Positions 1-10,706 of a stretch of DNA of 64,000 nt are shown in pieces (position 1 is the stretch's first letter; each line of letters starts with the position of its first letter). Origin of the DNA: Bagarius yarrelli (Eukaryota > Chordata > Actinopteri > Siluriformes > Sisoridae); NCBI GenBank assembly GCA_005784505.1, contig VCAZ01000070.1, positions 1-64,000 on the forward strand, read 5' to 3'. The position numbers were made by a program, and so were the translations under genes. The notes beneath the pieces were generated by a model that was not told the origin of the DNA, ran no database searches, and saw only the letters and a program-made list of their open reading frames with translations.

Positions 1-552
1 AGATTAAGACGTTTGTCATCAGCGTGTTCAAGTATGTGGCATTTACCTCGGCTCTGCTTGTGTGTGTGTGTGTGTGTGTGTGAATACTGCATGTTCTTGT
101 GTGGGAGTGGGCATGCCTGCATGTAGCTGTTACTTCCTTGATTATTCCCTGCTTGTGTGATTAATGTCATTTTACTTAATCAAGGTTTCTCATTTACTTT
201 CTGATTGCATCATGTTCCAATATTCATTCATTAGCGCCGGAGTCAGACATTTTTTGTCAGGAAAATGAAATAAACAGCATCATGACACCAGAAAAGAAAA
301 CCATCTCCCCTGGTTATGAGAAAACGCTGAAGATCAAAGCTATCGTGCATCAATTAAAATAGAAATTGAAAGCATGAATACATTAAGTGATCAGGTTTTG
401 CTATGTTCTTAAAGTGTATGTTAAAGACTGTGTTTTTTTGTTTTTAGGAGCTAAAAATAAAACTGACTGTTCACTGAATCACTGAATATTTTTTTAGTAT
501 ATATTTATTATAAAAGAAAAAAAAAACTATTTAATGTGATTTATATTTATAT
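1..552. other. AT-rich, probably nphp4 intron
   Basis: It holds a TG dinucleotide run at 60-82 and otherwise unremarkable AT-rich DNA. No exon was recognised. It is assigned to an nphp4 intron only because recognised exons follow downstream. Confidence 0.4.
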
Positions 553-674
553 GTACAGCATTTGGGGGTTAAGGGACTTGCTCAGAGGACTAACAGTGGC
601 AACTTGTTGGTGCTGGGAATCAAACCCACAGTCTTCCAATTAGCAATTCAACACCTTAACCATTGAGCCACCAA
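553..674 (-). repeat. tRNA-derived SINE fragment
   Basis: Reverse-complement copy of the common teleost SINE. It shows gggttaagggacttgctcag, then aacagtggcaacttg and a decayed box-B region (gggaatcaaaccca), ending in caccttaaccattgagccacca. Confidence 0.75.
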
Positions 675-947
675 GTAAAAGTTAACTCATGCCTTTATTT
701 GGTAGACAAATAAAGATTTACTGTCCTCGTCAACTGGTTATTATGTTTTAATTAACTATGATCAATAAGTCTGGGACTATAAAGCATAAACAACATAATG
801 ATTGAATTCTACCCAATTGCTATAGAAAAAATTTAAACAATTAAAATTTCATTTCCATACTGAAAGTATATGATTTTAACTGTCAATACTTTACTATTAA
901 ATGGTATGTACAGGGTTGGACTGCTAACTTGAAAATTGTGGGTTTAA

Positions 948-1055
948 TTGCTGTTCCCGTTTGCCCCTGCCGTGTGTACCCGTAGCTCCAGAGGGTGGGA
1001 CGTGTAACACTTGACCTTGCGGATGCTCTGTGTACCACGTAGTACCAGGGAGTGC
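948..1055 (+). repeat. Left arm of 108-bp inverted repeat
   Basis: This segment is the reverse complement of 1491-1598 with only about seven mismatches. The two arms enclose about 435 bp that include a SINE and a LINE tail. Family unknown; no transposase is visible. Confidence 0.85.
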
Positions 1056-1209
1056 CAGCTGAGCGTACCACACACACAGCTAATGTCCATTTTCTGCAGG
1101 TAATGCATGTACACCTGCCACGTTTGAGCTGGAGATGCCAGCCATGGATCACTGCCAAACACACATATATACACACACACACTTTATTCATACACAGTAC
1201 CATATATTT

Positions 1210-1348
1210 CATTTACATTTACAGCATCTGACAGACGCCTCGATTCAGAGCAACTTACATTTAGCTCATTTATACAACTGAATAATTGGGGGTTAAGGGT
1301 CTTGCTCAGGAGCCCAACAGTGGTAGCTTGGTGGTGCTGGGAATTAAG
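1210..1348 (-). repeat. tRNA-derived SINE, truncated
   Basis: Reverse-complement SINE starting with the tail motif (tttacagcatctgacagacg) and running through gggttaagggtcttgctcag to ggtggtgctgggaatt. It stops abruptly where a GATAA-repeat element begins, so the tRNA-like head is missing. Confidence 0.8.
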
Positions 1349-1352
1349 ATTT

Positions 1353-1450
1353 GATAAGATAAGATAAGATAATCTTTATTGATCCCACAGTGGGGAAATT
1401 AACTTGTTACGGTGGCTCAGATACAAAAACAATTACGTGCAAAGTAGGAA
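1353..1450 (-). repeat. LINE 3' tail with (GATAA)n
   Basis: A GATAA run is followed by ctttattgatcccacagtgg and ggaaatt. This is the reverse complement of a LINE 3' end frequent in fish genomes. It is inserted into, or joined to, the SINE at 1348. Exact family not determined. Confidence 0.6.
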
Positions 1451-1490
1451 AATAGAAAAAAAATGTGCAATAGAAAAGTGCAATTTTCTA

Positions 1491-1598
1491 GCACTCCCTG
1501 GTACTACGTGGTACACAGAGCATCCGCAAGGTCAAGTGTTACACATCCCACCCTCTGGAGCTACAGGTACACACGACAGGGGCAAACATGAACAGCAA
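1491..1598 (-). repeat. Right arm of 108-bp inverted repeat
   Basis: Inverted partner of 948-1055, starting gcactccctggtactacgtg and ending in aacagcaa. Both arms are the same length with no visible gaps, which implies the pair is fairly young. Confidence 0.85.
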
Positions 1599-2691
1599 TT
1601 TCTGTCCCTATTCATTAAAAAAAATATATTTATTTATTTATCATAATTTTTGTAAATTTACAGTGCTGTGAATAATGAAAATGATCATGAAAACATTCAA
1701 ACATCAAGAAAGATTCTATTTTTTTTGATTGGAGGGTTTGTATTTAGGGCAATGAGATAAACATAATCAGTATAATTTTCAAACAAAAATTACTATAACA
1801 ATAAGTCCATTAAGCCCTAATTATAATTTCCTCATGAGAAACATACTTGGCTGAATCCATGTATCCTAGTTTATGTCTCTTTGTCTCTCTTTGAATACCA
1901 TTTACACTTTATTAGTGATACTTATCAAATTAGGCATTCAGATAGCAGAAGTCTGATGCAAAATTGTGATCTCAGTGAGTTTCATCATTGCATGGCTGTT
2001 AGAGGCAAGAGAGATAGTTTAAGGATTTTTATAATAACTGGTCTGAAATTTTCAACATGGTTTAATAAAATGGTGCAATAAATACAAACAAACCCCAGCG
2101 TCATGTACCGATCGGCCGCAATACGTATGGGCTTTTTTTAGAGAAGCTACGCAGACCTTTTTTATATTATAATGCCTTAATTTCTCAAAATACTTTGGAA
2201 CCCCTGCATTCTACATGTACAGTACATTACAAGCAAGTTGTAGGTAGTGTGTATATATATATATATATGTAATCCTTTTAATATATTTACATTACACATT
2301 TTATACTCATTTATTTCCTTCATTTCTTGCTTGATGTCAGACTCTTAGTTTATAACGGTGCACAGACTGCTGTAAACGTAATACTCTTTACTCACTACTA
2401 TTGCATTACTGTATATAACCATATGTAATTATTGTTAGTAAAAAAATACTAAAAGGACTTTGGTGATATGCTTATAGGTCCATGTAGTGGAAATAACATC
2501 ATTTTATTAATAACAATAATTTTAAAGAAGTCAATTTAAAATGTTATATGTGTCAAACATCATATATACCACACATCACATATAATAATATACAGTATAT
2601 ATTTTTTGAAAAAATACTGTAAAGAATGAATCTTATGCGAATGAAATATGTTGATTTGTTGTGTGTGTGTGTGTGTGTGTCTGTTGGCCAG
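1599..2691. other. AT-rich intronic DNA, no exon seen
   Basis: It contains a short AT run near 2252-2268 and a GT run at 2659-2680 just before the nphp4 exon acceptor. No conserved coding blocks were recognised. Confidence 0.5.
2659..2680. repeat. (GT)n microsatellite at splice acceptor
   Basis: About eleven GT units lie ten bases upstream of the ccag acceptor of the nphp4 exon, where a polypyrimidine tract would normally sit. Confidence 0.9.
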
Positions 2692-2872
2692 GTGGACCCC
2701 TCAGGAAGTGTTTGCTCTTCCTGCTGTGAGTGTGCAGGACATCAGGCTGGGAGTGAAGGCTCTGCACTCCGGGAGCTGCTTCCGCTACCTTAATGTGGTT
2801 GATGTGGACACAAGGCAGCTGGTGGCAGGTTGGCTTCTCTGCCTCACCTGCAGGCAGCCTGTAATATCACGG
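2692..2872 (+). CDS. nphp4: nphp4 exon (third from last), nephrocystin-4
   Basis: This exon encodes part of the C-terminal region of nephrocystin-4, a scaffold of the ciliary transition zone that works with nephrocystin-1 and RPGRIP1L. It starts after a CCAG acceptor that follows a GT microsatellite and ends at CGG before a gtaatg donor. The first base completes a codon, and then 60 codons read open from TGG at 2693. Recognisable blocks are QEVFALP, YLNVVDVD, QLVAGWLLCL and CRQPVIS; the last runs directly into AFEI in the next exon, as in vertebrate nephrocystin-4 (family pattern recalled, not searched). No frame problem is seen here. Upstream exons lie outside the window or were not recognised. 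Confidence is high because three successive exons match in order. Confidence 0.88.
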
Positions 2873-3639
2873 GTAATGGCATCTTTATTGTTGAAAAGCT
2901 GGCATGGCTTCACCAGCATCATTGAAATTAATGCTTTAAAGCAGCCGGCTAAATAATTTAAATAACCAAGCAAACACACTATAAATCCCACACTATAAAT
3001 ACTGATTTTATTTAAGCATTGCTCTCCCTGCTCTGTCATAGACCATAATCCAAATATGGTAACCTAATGGCCGTGTACACCATACATCGTGTACTATACA
3101 CCCAGGAATACTTATTAAAAAAACAAAAAAAAAAACAGGGAAAATGTAATGTATAAGTTTTATTTTAATATATTTTTTATTTTTTTAAGTTGCACAGGTC
3201 ACACATTCACTTGTGGTAAATAGATTCAGCGAAAGATTTTAACATAGAAATGCTGTAAAAGGAAACCTTTTGTTAAGGAAGACAGGATCACTGAACTGGT
3301 GTGACACGCCTCACTTTTTAAAAAACGCAGCCCCTAGATGGTCTTTAGGCACATTCCGTGCCAATTTTATACGAAAAATAGTTGCTTTGCATTTTGAAGG
3401 ATCTGCTATAGTTCCTTTTTCTGTTCTTTATTGTCATCTTTGCAGGTGTTCCTGTGGCCTTTAATTTTTTTTGGTCTGAAAATCAGTGTTATGGCATGCG
3501 TCCTTTTTGTATGATTATTCTTATTGTAGTAAGAATTAATAAGAACTTTTAGTGTGAAAGCCTTGAACATAGCATGTCGCATCTACGTATGTCGCTGATT
3601 AGAGAGTTTGATCTTGACTTGTCCACATCCCAACTCCCT

Positions 3640-4125
3640 TTACTTACTGTCCTACTTGGGGTAACAGTCCAGAGCAATAGAAAAAAAAGAGGTGAAGAAG
3701 CGAATGCAGGCAGGTTGGAATGTGTGGAGAAAGATGTCAGGAATGATTTGTAATAGAAAAATAACATCAGAGGAACCCAGTAGACAGCAGTATGTTGTAG
3801 GTTTAGAGACAGCGGCCTGAGGAAGCGACGAGAGACAGAGTTGAAGAGAGGTTTTTTATGGGAGTGACGAATTTGGATAGGATTAGAAATGAGCATCTCA
3901 TGGCGAAGCTCATGTTCTTTGTCCCTCATGTGGGGGCAAAGTCAGAGAAGAAGATTGAGATGGTCAGTGGAATGAAAAGTGGCAGTAAAGAGGATGGACA
4001 AAGTGGAAGTAGATGGATTAGATATGGGTGAGCGTGAAGAGGATGCAAGGATAGGCTTGCGGAGGCAGATGATTCGCTGTGGTGGCCCCTGAATAGAACA
4101 TTCGAAAAGAGAAGAAGAAACTGTA
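3640..4125 (+). mobile_element. Degenerate LINE 3' end, probably RTE-like
   Basis: In broken frames the + strand shows LLGVTVQSN, then QAGWNVWRKMSGMICNRKI (about 3700-3760), LETAAL, a block like GVTNLDRIRNEHL, and a terminal block ending REEDARIGLRRQMIRCGGP near 4090, followed by a GAAGAAG-rich tail. These match the C-terminal part of reverse transcriptase polyproteins common in teleost genomes. Multiple frameshifts make it inactive. The LINE identity is firm; assignment to the RTE clade is from memory. Confidence 0.75.
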
Positions 4126-4358
4126 CTTTAATTTATTGGTTTACTTCTGATCAAATTCTCTTAAGATTCCTTGCTACTTTCCCTTAACTATATTTGTATG
4201 GGTTTTTTATAACCTTATTGCATTATAGAAAAATAAACTGCATTACCCCCATCCGTTTTAAAGCTAGCATGTGTTACGAGGAGAATATATATATTATTAA
4301 TGGATTATACGTATTTATTGATTTATACAATATTTATAATAATAAATTGCATCCGCAG

Positions 4359-4492
4359 GCCTTTGAGATCAAGTGCGTGGGAGGGGAAGAGGCAGCAGTA
4401 AGAAGATCCCTTCACAATCCCTATCTTCATTCAGAAGATTCAGACTGTGCTCTGACCATCCAGACCTATGCAGTTCAAAGAGGAAAGTTCAG
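4359..4492 (+). CDS. nphp4: nphp4 penultimate recognised exon, frame-disturbed
   Basis: The exon begins after ccgcag and ends at a gtgaga donor. Phase 0 from the preceding exon gives AFEI at the start, continuing the CRQPVIS block. Family-like blocks then appear in changing frames: RGSSKKIP in frame +2 (about 4388), NPY back in frame 0 (4416), RRFRLCSDHPDL in frame +2 (4433-4468), QFKEES in frame +1 (4471) and F-R in frame 0 (4488). Each step fits one missing base, about six in 134 bp, for a net loss that keeps the exon-end frame. Frame 0 happens to stay open throughout, so a gene caller could accept a wrong peptide. The exon identity is well supported. Whether the lost bases are sequencing or consensus errors or true mutations cannot be told here. 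Confidence 0.8.
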
Positions 4493-5391
4493 GTGAGATA
4501 AAACCCTTTCATTAGATAACCTGTGTTCAGAGATTTCATTTTGTGCAGCCTGTGTTTGCTGAGACGTTTTCCTATGAAGCAGAACCTTGTTAAATGTAAA
4601 TGCAGAACATTCTGTAATATTTAAAAGTGAAATCTCCTTGGTGAAGAAAATTTATTCTCTTATCTGTCTGATAAAAAGAGAGAAATGATGTGGACCTTCA
4701 ACATCGTCAAGACAAGACATATAGAAGTCTTTGCTTTCTGTAGTGTTTTTTAGGTTAGAAAGTTGTGGTTACTCAGGCATTCTAGCCTAAGGTAGCTTGT
4801 CTGCGTGTGTGGTGTGTGTGTGTATGTGTTTTTATTGCCATCTAAAGGGGGCAATTGTGTAGTATTGTATTTTTTTTTTTTAAAAAAGGGCTCCAGCATA
4901 TTTTATGGAAAAAGGAAAAAATAACTGTTCCTAAATTGCAGTCTATTGGTTCTTGTTCTGTTGTTCTTGGTTCTCTTGGTTTTGACGATTTAGGAGAAGT
5001 CATGTGTCTGAAATCTTCTGAAATCGCTCGAATCTTAGCATAGAAAAAATGATCAAACAGCCAATAAACAGTGTCAGTGAACATTTCTAAAACAAATTCA
5101 AGCACTTATATAATAGTAATATATTAGTATTAATATATTATAGTAATGGAACAGCAATAAGTGCTGAATTAGTCGCCGTTTAGATGCCTTTAGTTTTTTT
5201 GCAGTAGATTGTAAAAGACCAATTTAATGATGTTCCTTTTCCAGCAAAATAAATTGGTTGATATTTTTATGCTTAGGAACAACACATGGGACATATCAGA
5301 ATGCAGAAATAACTTAGATTTTTATTTACCATGTAAATATAAACATTTATTTTTAAAATAAAAAAAATTAATTTAAGTTATATGTGTCATC

Positions 5392-6010
5392 AGCAGAGGT
5401 GTGCGAAGTACTGCAAGAACACTTAAGTAAAATAACAATTATTTTAATGGAAAATTACAGAAATTGTAGGATTACAATTCGAACAATTTACAATTACAAT
5501 AATTTACGAACGGAAATCAGAATTTTGATTAAAACTTATTTATGGTATTATTGTACTTGCGTATGAATCAGATTTTTTATATATATTTTAAATATACTGA
5601 AGGAAAAGTACAAGTAAATGTGAAATAGAAAAGCCAAAAATTTGGAAAAGACGTTATATACACAGTCCAATCAGTCAACAATCATAGGCGTGGCCTCGGT
5701 CGTGTGAGTCACAAAAACCGACATTTAAAAATAGCTGGAATTAATAAAAAAAAACACTGGCTGGATTTTAATTATATGGTATATTGGGTACACACACTGC
5801 AAACACACATTTCAGTTTAACCAACCTGTATAAGTGCATGTCACATCCGATAGGACTCGTTTTAATAAAAGGGACACATCACTAGATTTTAATATATTAA
5901 AGCAAAAGTGGACATTTTATTCAGGAAATATAAAACCACTTAAGTAACGTACAGCTTCTTCCAAAAAATACTTACATACCGTAAGTATTACGATTATCTA
6001 CTATACTACT
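5392..6010. mobile_element. Possible hAT-type non-autonomous element
   Basis: The left edge cagaggtgtgcgaagtactg followed by cacttaagtaaaataac resembles teleost non-autonomous hAT ends. The right part has acttaagtaacg and tactactcag, loosely mirroring the left. No clear target-site duplication was found, so this is tentative. Confidence 0.35.
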
Positions 6011-6423
6011 CAGTGGAGTGTGTCATCCCAAAGAAATTCGATATTAAACATGAGCACCCCAAATCTCTGTACCACATATTAGCATGCTTCTTCCATAGCA
6101 TTTATCTTTGCAAGTTTAAATTTAGAATTAATGCTCAAGGTCAAAAACCTGGGCTATTTTTTTCCCCTGAAACACTTTTCCTGTTAAAAGTACGGTTTAA
6201 GGGCATTCTAGACCAAACCTAAATGAATCACATGAGACTTAAAGCAAAGGAAACTCTCCCTTTCAGTGCCATTTATATTTTCATTTTGTTTAAGTTGGCT
6301 TTGTTCTGCCAAGTAACGAAGAAGGGATTGATCTTGAGCAAAGGACTTTGGGGTTTTTTGATTGTCAGGTTGTCAAGGTGTATCTTTGTGCTCATTTGTC
6401 TAAGAGCTTAGTAAATATCATGC

Positions 6424-6560
6424 TTTGTCGCCTCACAGCTCCAGGGTTCCCCGTTTTATCCTGATCTTAGCTAGCTGTCTGTGTGGAATTGTTTATGCTG
6501 CCTCCATGTTCATGTCAGATTCCGTTGGCTTTTGTAGGTTGCCTTCCATTCTCTGTCTAA
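6424..6560 (+). repeat. SINE-like dispersed repeat fragment
   Basis: It begins gtcgcctcacagctccaggg and continues through a decayed ctgtgtggaattgtttatgc and catgttcatgtcagattccg. This resembles the tRNA-head repeat with a gtggagtttgcatgttct body seen more fully at 26425-26775. Confidence 0.55.
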
Positions 6561-8213
6561 CTTGCTGTTACGTCGATTAGCTGTGTGAAATTGGCACAGC
6601 AGGATCTTGATTTTTTTTTTTGTCCCCAATAAAAAAAATTGAAGTAAGCGAATATTTAGGCATGAAATGAGTATTCGGGAGTGGAATTCCAATCTTATTT
6701 GAAATTGATGGGATCCAAACAAATATTAATTGAACGAGCTGCTTTCAAAGATATTTTGACCTAAAAAGAGTTATTTATTGCAGGTTCCACTGCAGCTACT
6801 GTTTGTTTCTTGTTTTTCTTTTAAGCAAGCACACATAGCATGTAGCATATCGGCGCTGTCACTACTGTACCCATTTCGTCCCCAAGCAATGTTATGGGTT
6901 AAATAACAGTGCTGAATCTCATAAAGCTAAAAATGGGAAAAGGAAAGGGACCTAGCTTTCATAAAGGTAGGTAAGGGGACATGCATAGAAAAAAAGATTG
7001 GGGAGAAAAGTACTTTTATTGCTAAAGTTTAAAAATCTACGCTTTTCCCCCCTTCTGTTAAGTCTGTCTGTAATCTAGAGAAGCTTTAGAGATTAGACAG
7101 AATATTATTTAACAGTGAGTGTGGCCCATACTGTCCCTCCTGTGAGATATGATAGAACCACGAGGGAAAAAACAGGCCATTACTTTTTACCTTTTACGTA
7201 AACAGAGCAAAAAGGAGATACCTCCAGCATTAAGTGCTGTATGGGAGACTTTAATTTGGCTTGTTGATGAATTGCTCAGCAGTTTAAGCAGTGTAGTTAC
7301 ATCTGGTCACCCTTACGGCGCTTACAGAAGTCACCTGAACATCTTTCATAACCTCTAATGCCTACAGGGTCAGACTACGATAACTCATTACTTCTTCCAG
7401 GAAAGATGGGAACAAAACAAATGTTAAAAAATGGCTTTCGCCGAATTCGACCGCCTGGCACAGAGTTCCAGATGCGGGATGTGCGACGTGTGCGAGTTTA
7501 AAAAACACCTGGGGGAAAATGTGAAACCCCCCCCCCCGTTTGCGCTCCCTCAAAACAAATTAATCATGCTTGGGGGGAGGCCATTTCTTTTACGAATGGT
7601 AAAAAAAAATGATTTTATTTTTTTATTCCTGAACATTTTGTGTATTTTTTAAAGGTATTTGTGTGCTGTTTTTTTTTTTTTATTTTATTATGCAAGAGGG
7701 AATAACCGTGTCGTCCTAAACTATTTTCTGGGATGAAGGAACAAAAAAAATCGATATTGCTGTGTGGTTTGAGGAGATTAATGGGATAAATCTAGAATAC
7801 GTGCAATATGGCTCAGCAAGCCATTAGATATTATACCACAGAGTCAGAGAGGAGAGAGAGAGAGGGAAAAGAGAGAGAGTCCGTACAGTATTTACTTGCT
7901 TTCTAGATAAAAGCTATCATGGCTGAATAGACAACAGCTGTTACCTTTAATGCTTAAACATTAGTTAACTGTGTTGTACGTCTGTAAGTTATGACTGTAG
8001 GTAGTCTTTTTTTATTTATTTCTGGCTTTATGGCATAAAACCGAGCATCCAACCATCTTTGCCCACTTTTGCGATTACTATTAATGATAATATATTCAAA
8101 TCGTATGTTACAATGATAAATACTTCTGAACCTAGCTAAATTTATTTTTCCAGGGTTTTTTATGCAATAGATTTACACCGATTTCAACTGTGTTGAAGTT
8201 CTAAAGATCAATG

Positions 8214-8215
<2 letters not shown>

Positions 8216-8266
<51 letters not shown>
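8216..8266. repeat. (GATA)n microsatellite
   Basis: About twelve near-perfect GATA units, followed by decayed GATG/GATA units to about 8360. It lies within the last nphp4 intron. Confidence 0.95.
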
Positions 8267-8833
8267 TAGAATAAATAAATAGATTTTAAAGGGTGATTGT
8301 ACAGATTAATAATGTGAGAAATATTAACTGGATGGATGGATGAATAGATAGATGGATAAAAATTGTCACTTCTTCAATCTCTGATCGATTCTGTTCATAG
8401 CTCGCATGTATTAAAGCAAACCTGCCACTCTGTAGTAACATTCTACTTGCATAACAAACAATATTAGCAGTAACAGTATTGTGCGCTCTCGCTTTAAGAG
8501 TGTAGGGTTGGAATGGAATGTGCATGTAGGCAATGACCAGGAATAATCATTTCAAAACTTTTCTGTCTGACCTGTCTAACACTCAGTGGGCCCACAAGCT
8601 GCCCTCGGCTAAATTATTTACATAAATGCATGTAATAATCCGCCACAGATTCCAGAGTCTACTTCATATTTACCCGCTGTTAAATTAAAGCCAGGGTCTT
8701 TTTGCTGAACTAGATTACTTCATCAGCTATGTTTTGAATTTGTGAAACTTCTGACCACCGTGTATCAGTGCATGACTGTTAAAAAACTCCTAATCAAACT
8801 GTGTGTGTGTGTGTGATTGGTTGGTAAATGCAG

Positions 8834-8971
8834 ATTGAAGGAGGTGGAAGCACAACATCGGGTCGTTTTGCTCCAAGTCAAAGTGCCGGTGATGAGGAGA
8901 TCCTCGTCTTCATCAATAATCTGGAGGATAAGAACGAGGAGACCTACTGCATTAAAGTTGTCTACAGATAA
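8834..8971 (+). CDS. nphp4: nphp4 terminal coding exon with stop
   Basis: The exon follows an atgcag acceptor. Read from 8834 it ends at TAA 8969-8971. The C-terminal nephrocystin-4 blocks are clear: RFAPSQ, GDEEILVFIN, EDKNEE and CIKVVY, matching the end of the vertebrate protein as recalled. The first part (IEGGG and the following ten residues) is shorter and more divergent than the family pattern GGGETYTIG, again as if bases were missing. The upstream exon ends with two bases of a codon, so a plain splice gives a different frame that ends at a stop near 9029. The conserved frame needs one more base at or near the junction. The stop context and conserved tail make this the true 3' end of the coding region. 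Confidence 0.85.
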   Translation: MEGGGSTTSGRFAPSQSAGDEEILVFINNLEDKNEETYCIKVVYR

Positions 8972-9365
8972 CACTCACAAAGCAGACCATAAATCTGTAC
9001 TGCATCAAAAACATCTCATTTATTATTAACGACAGAACCCGTTCGATCGGTTATGTATTTTGTAACAAAAGTTCAATTATAGAAATGTAATTATAGGTCA
9101 GTTTTAGAATGCAATCAAGATCTCCAGCTGTATGTATAAAACACTAATTAATGCAGAAACAATTATAAGGATGATTTATTTTATTACCAAATGCCTTTGG
9201 GTGGCACTCGTACGAGCTGCACTGTGACTATATGTACTAAGAAAGAGATGGATAAAAAAATTATCAATCTTTTTACAATTTGTTTGTTTAATATGTGTGC
9301 CTCTTTACTATGAGATACTTTTGGAGTTGTTGTCTGTAATAAATAAATATGTAAAGCTCAGGAAG
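8972..9365 (+). other. nphp4: nphp4 3' UTR with poly(A) signal candidates
   Basis: AT-rich sequence follows the stop codon. Overlapping AATAAA motifs at 9338-9347 lie about 370 bases downstream and are the first good polyadenylation signals. The cleavage site is inferred to be just after them. No transcript evidence is available. Confidence 0.5.
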
Positions 9366-9569
9366 TGCATTGATCCAAAGTCCAAACTTGTGTTTGAAGA
9401 ACCTTTCTCCGACTCTAGAATACCACTTGTTGTATTATGACAGCTTCATGAAAGAGAATTAAATGGTGAATTAAAACGAGTGGGTAAAAAAAATACCTGA
9501 GGCAACCTTTACGAATTAAAGTGTATTGATTTCCGAAAGCGGAGACACATGGTTCGATGGTTAAAAGTT

Positions 9570-9680
9570 CCCTCATACCTCGAGGGCCGGGGGTTTTATT
9601 TCCCACTCAAGTTTCTTCCCAAGTTTAAAAACGATGTTTAGGCTGGATCGGTGTCTCTAAATTATCCATAGAGTGTGTAA
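9570..9680 (+). repeat. SINE-like fragment
   Basis: Contains tcgagggccgggggttttat and then ggctggatcggtgtctctaa and attatccatagagtgtg, matching the body of the repeat at 26425-26775 in a decayed form. Confidence 0.45.
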
Positions 9681-10537
9681 AGTTTAACATAATCTTTCAC
9701 GTAATCTAAACAATCTATTTTTTTTTTTTTTTTTCTAGAGTTTACCTAAAAACGGAGTCACTGGTGTGGGCACACAATTTCGATCTGTTGTTTAAAACTA
9801 GTCAAGTTTGCAAAAATAGCTAATCTCGCCAGCCCTGCTGGTGAGAAAGTAAGCAGAATGACAGGGGGAGGCGTCGGAGTGAGAGAGACTTTGTGTGTGT
9901 ATAGTATGATTTGCGAAGTGGTTTAAGAAAAACGTGACGTCTTTTTTTGTTACTTTTATAGGAACTAATTCATTTGTTCCTCAGAGCAATAGATTTTATA
10001 GATAGTAAAAAAAAACTGTTGGGCAGCAGCACGAATACTAGTTTCTGAATTAATAGAGAAGCATCCATACCACTTACATTCAAATTCCTGGAGTGACGAA
10101 ATGACCTACAGCCAAATACGGAGCTTTGTGGCAACAAAATTACTCAATGTTACTGTAAGTTCTTCACTGTGTTGGATTACTGCCACCTTTCGCTCGGGAC
10201 ACCAATCAATCCAACCAATCACTGGGTTGACCAGGAGAAATTTACTTGACAGTAAATCCAAATGATCTTGCTAACAAAAGCATTGCATTTAAAAGAGTCT
10301 GCAAATAACGGATTCTATTCCTAAAACCCGAAATACATATGCGGAAATGTTCCTGATTCATGATTCAAATGATTTAAATTAGGTCATTATAAATGGGGTG
10401 TAACGGTAAAGGTATCCGAACTAAACCGTTCAATGCACCTGTGTATCAATTCAATCTTTGTTTTAATCTCTCTGTATCCGCGATCGCACCAGAGCCTAAA
10501 TTTGGTTTCATATATAATATATCTATATATATTTTAT

Positions 10538-10568
<31 letters not shown>

Positions 10569-10589
10569 GTAGATCTACTACATTTGCTA

Positions 10590-10706
10590 TGTTGCTGTAG
10601 CTTAGCTTGCTACATTTCCCAGGAGGGGAATCTGTAGTAAAGCTTTATTTAACAAAGAGTAACTGATAGCTTAGCTCACTACATTTTCCAAGTAGCCCAA
10701 CACTGG
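10590..10706. mobile_element. Likely end of a non-autonomous hAT-type element
   Basis: It carries tagcttagctcactacattt, then ccaagtagcccaacactgg. The reverse complement starts ccagtgttggg, a terminus very common in fish hAT-type elements. The other end was not located with confidence. Confidence 0.4.

Larger units (their letters stand above)
4493..8833. other. nphp4: Large nphp4 intron with repeat pieces
   Basis: Intron between the last two recognised nphp4 exons. It holds a possible MITE (5392-6010), a SINE-like piece (6424-6560), a GATA microsatellite (8216-8266), poly-C near 7529 and GA-rich tracts near 7850. Short open frames at 6013-6411 and 7149-7652 show no recognised domain or splice logic. 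Confidence 0.6.

Noticed and set aside
6013..6411. Two consecutive open frames considered as a missed nphp4 exon
   Set aside because: The peptides do not resemble the expected block between NPY and GGG, which is already present in exon 4359-4492 in shifted frames.
7149..7652. Overlapping open frames on both strands within the nphp4 intron
   Set aside because: No conserved blocks of the missing nphp4 sequence and no domains.
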